From Candidatus Thioglobus sp. REDSEA-S12_B1 (GTDB lineage: Bacteria; Pseudomonadota; Gammaproteobacteria; PS1; Pseudothioglobaceae): DNA of 46,904 nucleotides. Shown here in pieces: positions 40,991 to 46,904 of this stretch. A program made the translations under genes and the position numbers. The stretch is taken from assembly GCA_001628405.1 (NCBI GenBank), contig LURN01000004.1:1-46904 (forward strand), written 5' to 3'. Each line of letters opens with the position of its first letter. Position 1 is the first letter of the stretch. The notes under the pieces are model-generated. The model worked only from the letters and a program-made list of their open reading frames with translations. It did no database searches and was not told where the DNA came from.

Positions 40991-42244
40991 TTAAATTAAG
41001 TGGTTTATTTTAGCTCCAAGCTCAATAAAGCTTCCTTTGACTCTTCCAAACTTTTGGTTATTTTTACTGCTCGGTCTTATTGGAAGTATGTCTTCAGTTT
41101 CGTTTGCTAAAGCTTCAGCTATCGACTTACCAAAGAGAGTTCCTGGGCCTATTCCTCTTCCAGAGTAACCAAAGATTGAATAGGCGTTTTTTGCAATTCG
41201 ATATATTTTTGGAATATGGTCGTCTGTCATTGAAATTTGACCACCCCAAAAATAATCAAAAGGTATACCTTTGAGAGAAGGGTAGAGAGAATAAGCTTTT
41301 CTTTTTGCCCAATTCGAATGAATTTTAGAAATATTTTGACCAAGATTACCTATACCTCCAATAATAAAGCGATTGTGATTATCTAGTCGAAAAGACGACA
41401 TAACAGTGGCTGTATCCCAGCATCCATGGCTTTTTGGCAATATAGCCTGAATAGCCTCTTCTGTTAGAGGCTTGGTGGCAGCTTGAAAATAATAAACCGG
41501 TGTATATTTTGAGGATGGTATACCTATAATGCTTTGAAGATACGCATTCGTAGCTATTAAAAGTTTTTTAGATTTTATTAATCCTTGTTGAGTGTGAGTG
41601 ATCCATGAATCGTTTTCAAATTCAATTTTAGTTGCTAGGGATGACTCAAAAATTTTAGCTCCTTTAGATTGGGCAACCCTGGCGAGTCCTAAACAGTAGC
41701 TAAGAGGGTTGATTGTTCCAGCTTTTTCATTTAGAAGTGACCCATAAAAAGAAGGTGATCCAGTTAATAACTCAGTTTCATTTTTGTCCAATAACTTGAG
41801 TTTTGCGCCTCTCTCAGTAAGCTGACGATGACGGTTTTGAATATCTTTCAGACCTTTTTGTGAGTGAGCACAATGCAGCGTACCAGAGCTCGTTAAATTG
41901 CAGCGAATATTGTTTTTATTAATCAGTTTGAATACAAGCTCTGGGGCTCGAGCAAGGGTTTCATTCAGCTTTGTTCCTTCTTTATGTCCAAGTATGCTTT
42001 CAACCTTTTCTGGAGCAAGCCAAAGGCCTGCATTCACCAAGCCCACATTTCGCCCTGAGCCTCCGTAACCTATTTGCTGATCAATGAGTGATACTGAGAG
42101 GCCATTCTCAGCAGCAGTTAAAGCTGCGGAGCAGCCAGTATAGCCTCCACCAACAATCGCTAAGTCACATTCGATGGAGTCATCAAGAGCCTTAAAGCTG
42201 ACTTTTTCTTCTGAAGTCTCTTGCCAAAGATTGTTTTGCTTCAT
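40991..42244 (-). CDS. Second FAD-dependent DAO-family oxidoreductase
   Basis: 417 residues from the ATG at 42244 (MKQNNLWQETSEEK). A longer frame reaching 42397 crosses a terminator and the upstream gene and is rejected. The FAD motif LAIVGGGYTGCSAALTAAENG begins near residue 30, followed by GGSGRNVGLVNAGLW and a C-terminal GYSGRGIGPGTLFGKSIA. It is the same superfamily as the convergent neighbour but diverged, so it probably has a different amino-acid or opine substrate. The gene starts only about 20 nt after the terminator of the NTF2-like gene; no separate promoter is obvious. Confidence 0.88.
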   Translation of the reverse strand: MKQNNLWQETSEEKVSFKALDDSIECDLAIVGGGYTGCSAALTAAENGLSVSLIDQQIGYGGSGRNVGLVNAGLWLAPEKVESILGHKEGTKLNETLARAPELVFKLINKNNIRCNLTSSGTLHCAHSQKGLKDIQNRHRQLTERGAKLKLLDKNETELLTGSPSFYGSLLNEKAGTINPLSYCLGLARVAQSKGAKIFESSLATKIEFENDSWITHTQQGLIKSKKLLIATNAYLQSIIGIPSSKYTPVYYFQAATKPLTEEAIQAILPKSHGCWDTATVMSSFRLDNHNRFIIGGIGNLGQNISKIHSNWAKRKAYSLYPSLKGIPFDYFWGGQISMTDDHIPKIYRIAKNAYSIFGYSGRGIGPGTLFGKSIAEALANETEDILPIRPSSKNNQKFGRVKGSFIELGAKINHLI

Positions 42245-42261
42245 CTGAATAAAATATCTTA

Positions 42262-42289
42262 AATAAAAAAGACGCCCTAAAGCGTCTTT
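42262..42289 (-). terminator. Rho-independent terminator of the NTF2-like gene
   Basis: Stem AAAGACGC/GCGTCTTT (8 bp) with a 6-nt loop. On the minus strand it is followed by a run of T residues (the A-run at plus 42261-42270). It lies 20 nt after the stop of the gene ending at 42309 and just ahead of the flavin oxidase start at 42244, so readthrough probably feeds the oxidase. Confidence 0.8.
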
Positions 42290-42308
42290 AATATAACTGA
42301 TTCTTCTC

Positions 42309-42638
42309 CTATTTAAGGAGGGTTGCTCCAGTCTCCATACGAATAATTTTCCCATCCTTAAGCTGATGAAAAGCAAGAACCGCTTCTCGAGTTCCATCAG
42401 GGAAGCCCATTACAGCATGAGTTACCATGACCTCGTCGTTTTCATATAAGCAGCGAGATTCATGAGTCACAAAATCATCGTTATTCATCAGAAATGTGAA
42501 CATTTCCATTGACTTTTCTCTATTCAAAGTCATGCCATCCATATGACTGATAAATTCATAGTCATCATGTAAAGTTGCTGCATAAGCATCGATATCTTTA
42601 TTTTTTGTTGCTTCTTCGTGTATTTCAAAAATTGACAT
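42309..42638 (-). CDS. SnoaL/NTF2-like small protein
   Basis: 109 residues with an alpha-plus-beta cone pattern typical of SnoaL/NTF2-like proteins: an N-terminal helix (YAATLHDDYEFISHMDG), MTLNREKSMEMF, then strands ending in HQLKDGKIIRMET. Members include polyketide cyclases, isomerases and proteins of unknown function. A strong AGGAG precedes the ATG. It is followed by a terminator. No function can be assigned from context. Confidence 0.8.
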   Translation of the reverse strand: MSIFEIHEEATKNKDIDAYAATLHDDYEFISHMDGMTLNREKSMEMFTFLMNNDDFVTHESRCLYENDEVMVTHAVMGFPDGTREAVLAFHQLKDGKIIRMETGATLLK

Positions 42639-42759
42639 AATTGCTCCTGTGGGTTTTAAGATCTGATGAAATAAAAAATAATTACTGCACAGTATGTGAC
42701 AAGTAGATTAAGTATACTAAATTTTTTATTTATAAAGACGTATTAATCATTAAGAAGTT

Positions 42760-43110
42760 ATGAATATAACCAAAATACAAAATCAACTTAGTAGGTTTGC
42801 ATCTGAAAGAGATTGGGAGCAGTTCCATACTCCAAAAAATTTATCAATGGCTCTAAGTGTTGAGGCATCCGAACTTGTTGAAATTTTTCAGTGGCTCACA
42901 CCTGAGGAGTCCTCTTGCCCTGATCAAAAACAGATCCAATCTATCCAGAGTGAGGTGGCTGATATCGCCATGTACCTGATTCGTATCTGTCAGATTTTAA
43001 AGATTGACTTGGAGAGCGCAATTCAAGAAAAGATAATTCAGAATGAAAAAAAATATCCGGTTGAGTTATCCAAAGGGAATGCCAGAAAATACAATCAGAG
43101 AGACAAGTAG
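42760..43110 (+). CDS. MazG-like nucleotide pyrophosphohydrolase (RS21-C6/dCTPase type)
   Basis: 116 residues, an all-alpha NTP-PPase. Metal-binding acidic helices are visible: LSVEASELVEIFQW (E..E) near residue 32 and EVADIAMYLIRICQ (E..D) near residue 68. Length and the ERDWEQFHTPKNL opening match the RS21-C6/MazG-like house-cleaning group that hydrolyses dCTP or modified nucleotides. It has no clear Shine-Dalgarno, and its stop directly abuts the stop of the convergent small secreted protein gene. Confidence 0.9.
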   Translation: MNITKIQNQLSRFASERDWEQFHTPKNLSMALSVEASELVEIFQWLTPEESSCPDQKQIQSIQSEVADIAMYLIRICQILKIDLESAIQEKIIQNEKKYPVELSKGNARKYNQRDK

Positions 43111-43419
43111 TTAGATGTCAACTTTGTAGCACTCGTAGGGCTTGCCAGAAGATGGCTGAAGGTTGATATAGTCATCAGAGAGAACAACAATTTCTTCTGA
43201 ATTTTTTTCGTTAAGTGTAAACTCGTCTTGCAAACTGAAATACTCTTCAAGCCATGGATGGTTTCTATTTGTGACCTCAATGGAGCTAATCATACTTACT
43301 AAATTTTGACCATCAATTTCCCAGACAAGAATCTCTTTTTCATAGAAACTTTGAGACATCATTGCAAAGGGCGAGGTGGTTAAGGCAAGTAAAAGAAAGG
43401 CAGTCAAAAACGATTTCAT
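43111..43419 (-). CDS. Small secreted protein, unknown
   Basis: 102 residues from ATG at 43419. A signal peptide MKSFLTAFLLLALTTSPFAMMS (about residues 1-19) is followed by an acidic, compact domain with WEIDGQNLVSMISSIEV and a single late Cys. An earlier in-frame ATG at 43506 overlaps the upstream DUF6356 gene and would bury the signal peptide, so it is rejected. I recognise no family. TATAAT lies only 7 nt ahead of the ATG on the minus strand, so a short or leaderless transcript is possible. Confidence 0.65.
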   Translation of the reverse strand: MKSFLTAFLLLALTTSPFAMMSQSFYEKEILVWEIDGQNLVSMISSIEVTNRNHPWLEEYFSLQDEFTLNEKNSEEIVVLSDDYINLQPSSGKPYECYKVDI

Positions 43420-43480
43420 AAGAAAATTATAAATTGACCCAACAAGAAAAAAATGAAGTATTAATGAATTTTGTGCGAAT

Positions 43481-43681
43481 TTAATTCCTTTTCTGTAATT
43501 TTTCACTCATCTTAATGATCTTTTCACTCACTGTTTTTTTGAAAACAAAGGGAAAAACACCATGAATCAAAGCAATAACAAACAAACCGAATAAGTTAAA
43601 GCTATACTTCCAAGCGGCAATGAGATGTTGGAAATAGGTTTCACCAACTTCATGAGGGTGCTTATTAAATATATTCGACAT
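43481..43681 (-). CDS. DUF6356 family small membrane protein
   Basis: 66 residues: an N-terminal NIFNKHPHEVGETYFQH signature, one or two hydrophobic segments (about 25-50, FGLFVIALIHGVFPFVF) and a short basic tail. The HP..VGETYF opening and the HGxFPFxF core are the DUF6356 pattern as I recall it. Function is unknown; it is probably an inner-membrane protein. It lies 61 nt upstream of the small secreted protein on the same strand. Confidence 0.8.
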   Translation of the reverse strand: MSNIFNKHPHEVGETYFQHLIAAWKYSFNLFGLFVIALIHGVFPFVFKKTVSEKIIKMSEKLQKRN

Positions 43682-43796
43682 TCAAAAATTCACTGAAAAA
43701 ATAGTAACACTAAGTTCAGTATATACTCTTATTAAAATTATGGTTATTTATTTTTTATTGTAATAAAATGACAATTTTTGTTAGCCGAGTATTGTT

Positions 43797-44630
43797 GTGT
43801 CAAAAGTTTTAACAAAAGAGCAGATCGAGCAATATCATGATCAGGGTTTCATCTCTCCCATTAGGGTTATCTCCGAGCGAGAGGCTTTGTCTATTAAAAA
43901 TGAGTTAGAGCAGGTAGAGGCTGAGTTTCCAGAGGAAATTAATGCAGAAAATAGAAATAATCTACACCTTTCATTTGCCTTTCTGGATAAGCTCGCTCAC
44001 AACAAGATTATTGTTGATGCAATTGAAGATTTGATTGGCCCAAACATTTCTCTATGGGCATCCGTCATGTTTATCAAAGAGCCTTCTTCTAAGCATTATG
44101 TCAGCTGGCACCAAGATGCGACGTATATGGGTTTAGATAGTATGAATTTTCCAACGCCATGGATTGCACTCAGTCCGAGTAACAAAGAAACAGGCTGCAT
44201 GACAATGATTTCTGGAAGCCACAAATTAAAGATACAAGAGCATGAGGACACTTTTGCTGAGAACAATATTCTCACTAGAGGTCAAGTAATTCAGAATGTT
44301 GATGAGAGTAGGGCTGTAGATCTAATTTTAGAGCCAGGAGAAATGTCAATTCATCATGGAGCGGTTATTCATGGATCACAACCTAACAAAGGGAATCAGA
44401 GAAGAATTGGTTTTTCACTGCAATCATACATGCCAAATGATATTTCACAGGTGGTTGGAAGGAATATTTGGACTCACGTGAGAGGTCAAAAAAGAGAGGA
44501 TAAGGACGGATTATTGCTAGATCGGCCTAAATTTAATATGGATCCCAAGACAGTTGCCCAAAGAAAGCTTGCAAATGAGAACTTGTCTAGCATTCTCTAC
44601 AAAGGTTCAAAGGAAAAACGAAACTATTAG
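43797..44630 (+). CDS. Phytanoyl-CoA dioxygenase (PhyH)-family protein
   Basis: 277-residue Fe(II)/2-oxoglutarate-dependent oxygenase. The iron-binding HxD is H105-Q-D107 in SWHQDATYMG, the distal His is in HHGAVIHGSQPN, and the 2-oxoglutarate arginine follows in RRIGFSLQ. Bacterial PhyH proteins hydroxylate diverse small molecules, for example ectoine. The substrate is unknown here. The start is GTG at 43797 (MSKVLTKEQIEQYHDQGF, a typical PhyH N-terminus). Its 3' end overlaps the convergent hydrolase by 4 nt. Confidence 0.88.
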   Translation: MSKVLTKEQIEQYHDQGFISPIRVISEREALSIKNELEQVEAEFPEEINAENRNNLHLSFAFLDKLAHNKIIVDAIEDLIGPNISLWASVMFIKEPSSKHYVSWHQDATYMGLDSMNFPTPWIALSPSNKETGCMTMISGSHKLKIQEHEDTFAENNILTRGQVIQNVDESRAVDLILEPGEMSIHHGAVIHGSQPNKGNQRRIGFSLQSYMPNDISQVVGRNIWTHVRGQKREDKDGLLLDRPKFNMDPKTVAQRKLANENLSSILYKGSKEKRNY

Positions 44631-45484
44631 TTATTTTTTTTGATCCATTCAAGGATTTTTTTTACGCCTTGCTCAGTCTTAGTGGGGCTCAAAATCTCAC
44701 CAAGAACGCCGTGCTTTGATGGGTCATCTTTCGGGGAGAGTATAGGGTTAAAAACCTCAACATTTTTACCCATTTTGGAAATAATCCTTCGGGTGTCTTT
44801 TGAAGAGACTACTTTGTCATTGTCTGAAAACCAGAAGAGCATCGGTAGCTTAATTTTTTTATGATCGACTAAACTGGCTGCCACGACAGAGTCCTTGACT
44901 GCAAAAAGTGCTTTCGTGGGATAGCGAGTGGTCCAGCATCTTTCATGTTCAGAATTCTTTGGAATAAATGCGTGCTCACTTCCTAATATAAGAGGGATGA
45001 ACCATTTTGCTCCTGGCGCTCTTAAAAAATGTCCTTTAAGCGAGCTGGGTCCAAAATTAGGTGAGACGTAAATCACAGAGCTAACCTTTGTCTGCTCTGC
45101 TAATAGACTATGAATTAATGAGCAGCCAGTTGATGAGCCAATAAGGATAACTTCATTACCGAGTGTTTCACCTATACGAATTGCCTCTTCTGTGTCTGAA
45201 ATCCATTCCTCAAAGCTAGCATTACTAAGGGCATCACCATCCTGTCCATGACCTGTCAGTCTTGTAAAGAAAACGTTCGCTCCTAGAGCTTTTGCAACAT
45301 TTTCGATGACTGGACTTAGTTCAACTCGAGTTGCAGAAAAACCATGAATAAAAACTATACTTTTAGGCGTTTTTTGATTGATCTTATCTGCCCATAAAAT
45401 TTTCTTCTCGATATTTGGTCGAAGGTTTGAAACTTTCGCTTCACTGGATGCGATGTTTTTTTCTATAGAGTCGATATCAAACAT
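44627..45484 (-). CDS. Alpha/beta hydrolase (carboxylesterase/lipase-like)
   Basis: 285 residues. IVFIHGFSATRVELSP carries the oxyanion HG motif (near residue 45), TRLTGHGQDG follows, the nucleophile elbow is GSSTG (GxSxG), and the acid and His are probably in WFSDNDKVV and KHGVLG near the C-terminus. No signal peptide. It resembles monoacylglycerol-lipase/carboxylesterase-like enzymes. It converges with the PhyH gene and diverges from the ribbon-helix-helix-like gene with a 146-nt gap. Confidence 0.87.
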   Translation of the reverse strand: MFDIDSIEKNIASSEAKVSNLRPNIEKKILWADKINQKTPKSIVFIHGFSATRVELSPVIENVAKALGANVFFTRLTGHGQDGDALSNASFEEWISDTEEAIRIGETLGNEVILIGSSTGCSLIHSLLAEQTKVSSVIYVSPNFGPSSLKGHFLRAPGAKWFIPLILGSEHAFIPKNSEHERCWTTRYPTKALFAVKDSVVAASLVDHKKIKLPMLFWFSDNDKVVSSKDTRRIISKMGKNVEVFNPILSPKDDPSKHGVLGEILSPTKTEQGVKKILEWIKKNN

Positions 45485-45547
45485 TTTTTGGTCCCATTTT
45501 TAACGTTGTTAATTATAGCTTTAACTTATTTTATGATTTAAATTAAA

Positions 45548-45604
45548 TTTGTATACAAAAAGAAAACAAATATAATTACTTTATGTATACAAAATGTGTA
45601 TACT
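45548..45604 (+). promoter_or_regulatory. Three GTATAC boxes across tandem promoters
   Basis: GTATAC occurs at 45551-45556 (within the perfect palindrome TTTGTATACAAA), 45585-45590 and 45598-45603; the 11-mer TGTATACAAAA is repeated exactly at 45550 and 45584. Promoter elements interleave: TTGTAT (45549)-16 nt-TATAAT (45571) and TTACTT (45576)-17 nt-TATACT (45599). The arrangement looks like operators for an autoregulated small DNA-binding protein, here the gene at 45637. Confidence 0.6.
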
Positions 45605-45636
45605 GTTTTCAGCAGTGCATTTAATAAATTTTGTTA

Positions 45637-45936
45637 ATGGGTAAATACGTTACAAAAAATCAAAAGGCAGACGAAAAACGTGTTGTTAGTGTGAGGATTC
45701 GAAAACCAGTATTTGAGGCATTTAGAGGGGCCTCAATCGCTGCTAAAGAGTTTGGTTACAGCATGTCTCTTTCAGTTGTATTTGAAACTGCTATGGAAGA
45801 TGCAATTTCTGAGTTCAAGGAAATTAGTGGAATTGACTACAAGGATATTGCAAGAACGGAGCTTAATAAGAAGTGGGAGAGCAAATACAAAGCTTCTAAA
45901 AAAGCTTCGAAGGGTAAATCTCAATCAAAAGATTGA
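45637..45936 (+). CDS. Small ribbon-helix-helix-like DNA-binding protein
   Basis: 99 residues from ATG at 45637 (a TTG at 45631 is less likely). The segment RVVSVRIRKPVFEAFRGA fits a ribbon-helix-helix beta-strand and first helix, and YSMSLSVVFETAMEDAISEF fits the second helix, as in Arc/MetJ/ParG-type proteins. The tail is strongly basic (SKYKASKKASKGKSQSKD). Three GTATAC boxes lie upstream, consistent with autoregulation. Its stop codon lies inside a terminator hairpin. The family was not recognised with certainty. Confidence 0.65.
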   Translation: MGKYVTKNQKADEKRVVSVRIRKPVFEAFRGASIAAKEFGYSMSLSVVFETAMEDAISEFKEISGIDYKDIARTELNKKWESKYKASKKASKGKSQSKD

Positions 45937-45945
45937 GATTTTTTT
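45917..45945 (+). terminator. Terminator embedded in the end of the RHH-like gene
   Basis: Stem AATCTCAATC/GATTGAGATT (10 bp) with an AAAA loop, followed by TTTTT. The gene's TGA stop (45934-45936) is within the 3' arm, so the translating ribosome could open the hairpin and let RNA polymerase continue into the next gene at 45965. Confidence 0.8.
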
Positions 45946-45964
45946 ATTTACAGGAGTTAAATGA

Positions 45965-46189
45965 ATGTTAGACAATAGTGTCGTAAGTAAGATTAAAGAA
46001 TTAAGAAAGGATTTGGATAAGGAGACTAGTTTTTTGCAACAACAAATGGAGCTTCCATTGAATAGCAAAACAGAAAGAAATACTCAAGCAGAAAACAATT
46101 CTATTCAGTTAAGTAAAGGTATTGCAATTTCTAAATGGGTTCGAAAGATAACTTCACAATTCGAGTCAGTCGATCCATTTTATAAATAA
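45965..46189 (+). CDS. Small hypothetical protein downstream of RHH-like gene
   Basis: 74 residues, MLDNSVVSKIKELRKDLDKE at the start, predicted mostly helical with a Gln/Asn-rich middle and a C-terminal SKWVRKITSQFESVDPFYK. No recognised family. A clear AGGAG lies upstream, although an overlapping five-codon ATG frame starts at 45961. It lies 28 nt after the RHH-like gene, beyond that gene's terminator, and converges on the EamA gene. Its real status rests on the ribosome site, position and plausible composition. Confidence 0.55.
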   Translation: MLDNSVVSKIKELRKDLDKETSFLQQQMELPLNSKTERNTQAENNSIQLSKGIAISKWVRKITSQFESVDPFYK

Positions 46190-46192
46190 AAC

Positions 46193-46904
46193 TTAATCTG
46201 TCGAAGATTGAGTTGTATTCTTTCGCCAGCGCCATTTGATTAGGGTGCTGGCAACACCAATCATTACTAGTGCGCCTCCAACCCCCATTGTAATTGTAAA
46301 CTGCTCCTCAAGAAGCACGATGCCTGCCGCTATTGAGGTCACTGGTAGAAGCATCAAAAAAGGCGAAATCTTGCTAACATCACAAATTCGCAACAAATGA
46401 TACCAAAGGCTATATCCGACTACTGTCATGACCACAGACAGGTAAAAGACTATAGACCAATCCAGAGCGCTGGCACTTGTTATAGACTCCCACTGCCCGT
46501 CTTCAATAAAAAGAGAGATAAGAAGCATTTGAGGTGTTGCGATAATAGCAACCCAGGACAGAATAGTAATGCCTGAAAGTGTTTTGAGGCGACTAATCAT
46601 GATTTGTGCTATTGCCCAGAAAACTGTTCCAATGATTACAAATGCAGCGCTATCTAGACTATCTCTCAATCTTGGTTCGCCAACGATAACAAACACACCA
46701 AAAAAAGCTAGCATCATTCCAATGGCTCTAGGCCAACCAAGCTTTTCTTTGAGAATGATAGTGCTAAGCAGAGCTAGAATAGGCCCTTCAAGTTGCAATA
46801 AAATCGAAGCGGTGGATACATCAATACCTCTTAATCCATAGTATGTAAAGCCATACTGTATAGTGGAACCTATGAAGGCAATTATAAAGAGCTCACGCAT
46901 ATAC
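46193..46904 (-). CDS. EamA/DMT-family transporter, 5' end cut by window edge
   Basis: About 236 visible residues with eight hydrophobic helices of the drug/metabolite transporter superfamily. The second EamA repeat is complete (FVIIGTVFWAIAQIMISRL onward), and the first shows the conserved LLQLEGPILALLSTIILKEKL. An ATG at 46900 exists, but the frame is open through the right edge and the usual first two helices (about 60 residues) are missing, so the true start is outside the window. Substrate unknown. It ends 3 nt from the convergent small gene. Confidence 0.88.
   Translation of the reverse strand, partial: YMRELFIIAFIGSTIQYGFTYYGLRGIDVSTASILLQLEGPILALLSTIILKEKLGWPRAIGMMLAFFGVFVIVGEPRLRDSLDSAAFVIIGTVFWAIAQIMISRLKTLSGITILSWVAIIATPQMLLISLFIEDGQWESITSASALDWSIVFYLSVVMTVVGYSLWYHLLRICDVSKISPFLMLLPVTSIAAGIVLLEEQFTITMGVGGALVMIGVASTLIKWRWRKNTTQSSTD

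Noticed and set aside
42245..42397. 51-codon N-terminal extension of the second DAO-family gene
   Set aside because: It crosses a terminator hairpin and the NTF2-like coding region in another frame; the ATG at 42244 gives a normal N-terminus.

Overview
The window reads as one contiguous stretch of a compact, AT-rich, free-living gammaproteobacterial chromosome. Genes are dense, with many 1-11 nt overlaps, and no gap between genes exceeds about 220 bases. There is no rRNA, phage, IS element or CRISPR. LPS synthesis (waaA), DksA, a gamma-type NfuA, NADP-isocitrate dehydrogenase of the E. coli type and a tRNA-Asn with encoded CCA fit a Gammaproteobacterium. The abundance of organophosphate and amino-acid scavenging genes suggests a marine heterotroph, possibly of the SUP05/Arctic96BD-19 (Thioglobus/Pseudothioglobus) type. 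That placement is inference from gene style, not from a marker search.

Region 1 (1-19202) is mostly housekeeping: acetyl-CoA synthetase (cut by the left edge), a DMT exporter, a nitroreductase, a membrane-anchored coiled-coil protein behind hemB, thiC divergent from hemB, waaA, then an overlapping run obg-proB-folK-panB-panC-nfuA followed by a histone-deacetylase-like gene and thiL. After this come dksA, ilvA-rimI, icd, tRNA-Asn with a clear promoter and terminator, and a DUF4442 hotdog protein.

Region 2 (19217-34979) is the most interesting part: two adjacent, divergently organised organophosphate-use modules. The first has a GlpR-like DeoR repressor heading a leftward operon, ugpC-ugpB-ugpA-ugpE plus an endonuclease/exonuclease/phosphatase-fold hydrolase. 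It diverges from a rightward operon of a HAD phosphatase, glpD and a Na/Pi (YjbB/NptA-like) carrier. Together they could import glycerol-3-phosphate or its diesters, oxidise the carbon and export surplus phosphate. The second has an Afu/Fbp/PhnS-type binding protein (plus a HAD hydrolase) diverging from an RpiR regulator, a fused double permease and an ATPase, with a perfect 18-bp palindrome across both -35 regions. A sugar-phosphate or phosphonate substrate is more likely than iron. The ugpA gene appears to have lost its first membrane segment.

Region 3 (35088-42638) holds a thiolase and an amino/imino-acid catabolic set: an Ldh2-type reductase, a proline-racemase/hydroxyproline-epimerase family enzyme with a Ser/Cys catalytic pair, a saccharopine-dehydrogenase-like protein and two DAO-family flavoenzymes, then a small NTF2-like protein. 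Hydroxyproline, proline or lysine/pipecolate breakdown is the likely theme.

Region 4 (42760-46904) has a MazG-like pyrophosphohydrolase, a small secreted protein, a DUF6356 protein, a PhyH dioxygenase, an alpha/beta hydrolase, a small ribbon-helix-helix-like gene behind three GTATAC boxes with a 74-residue partner, and an EamA transporter cut by the right edge.
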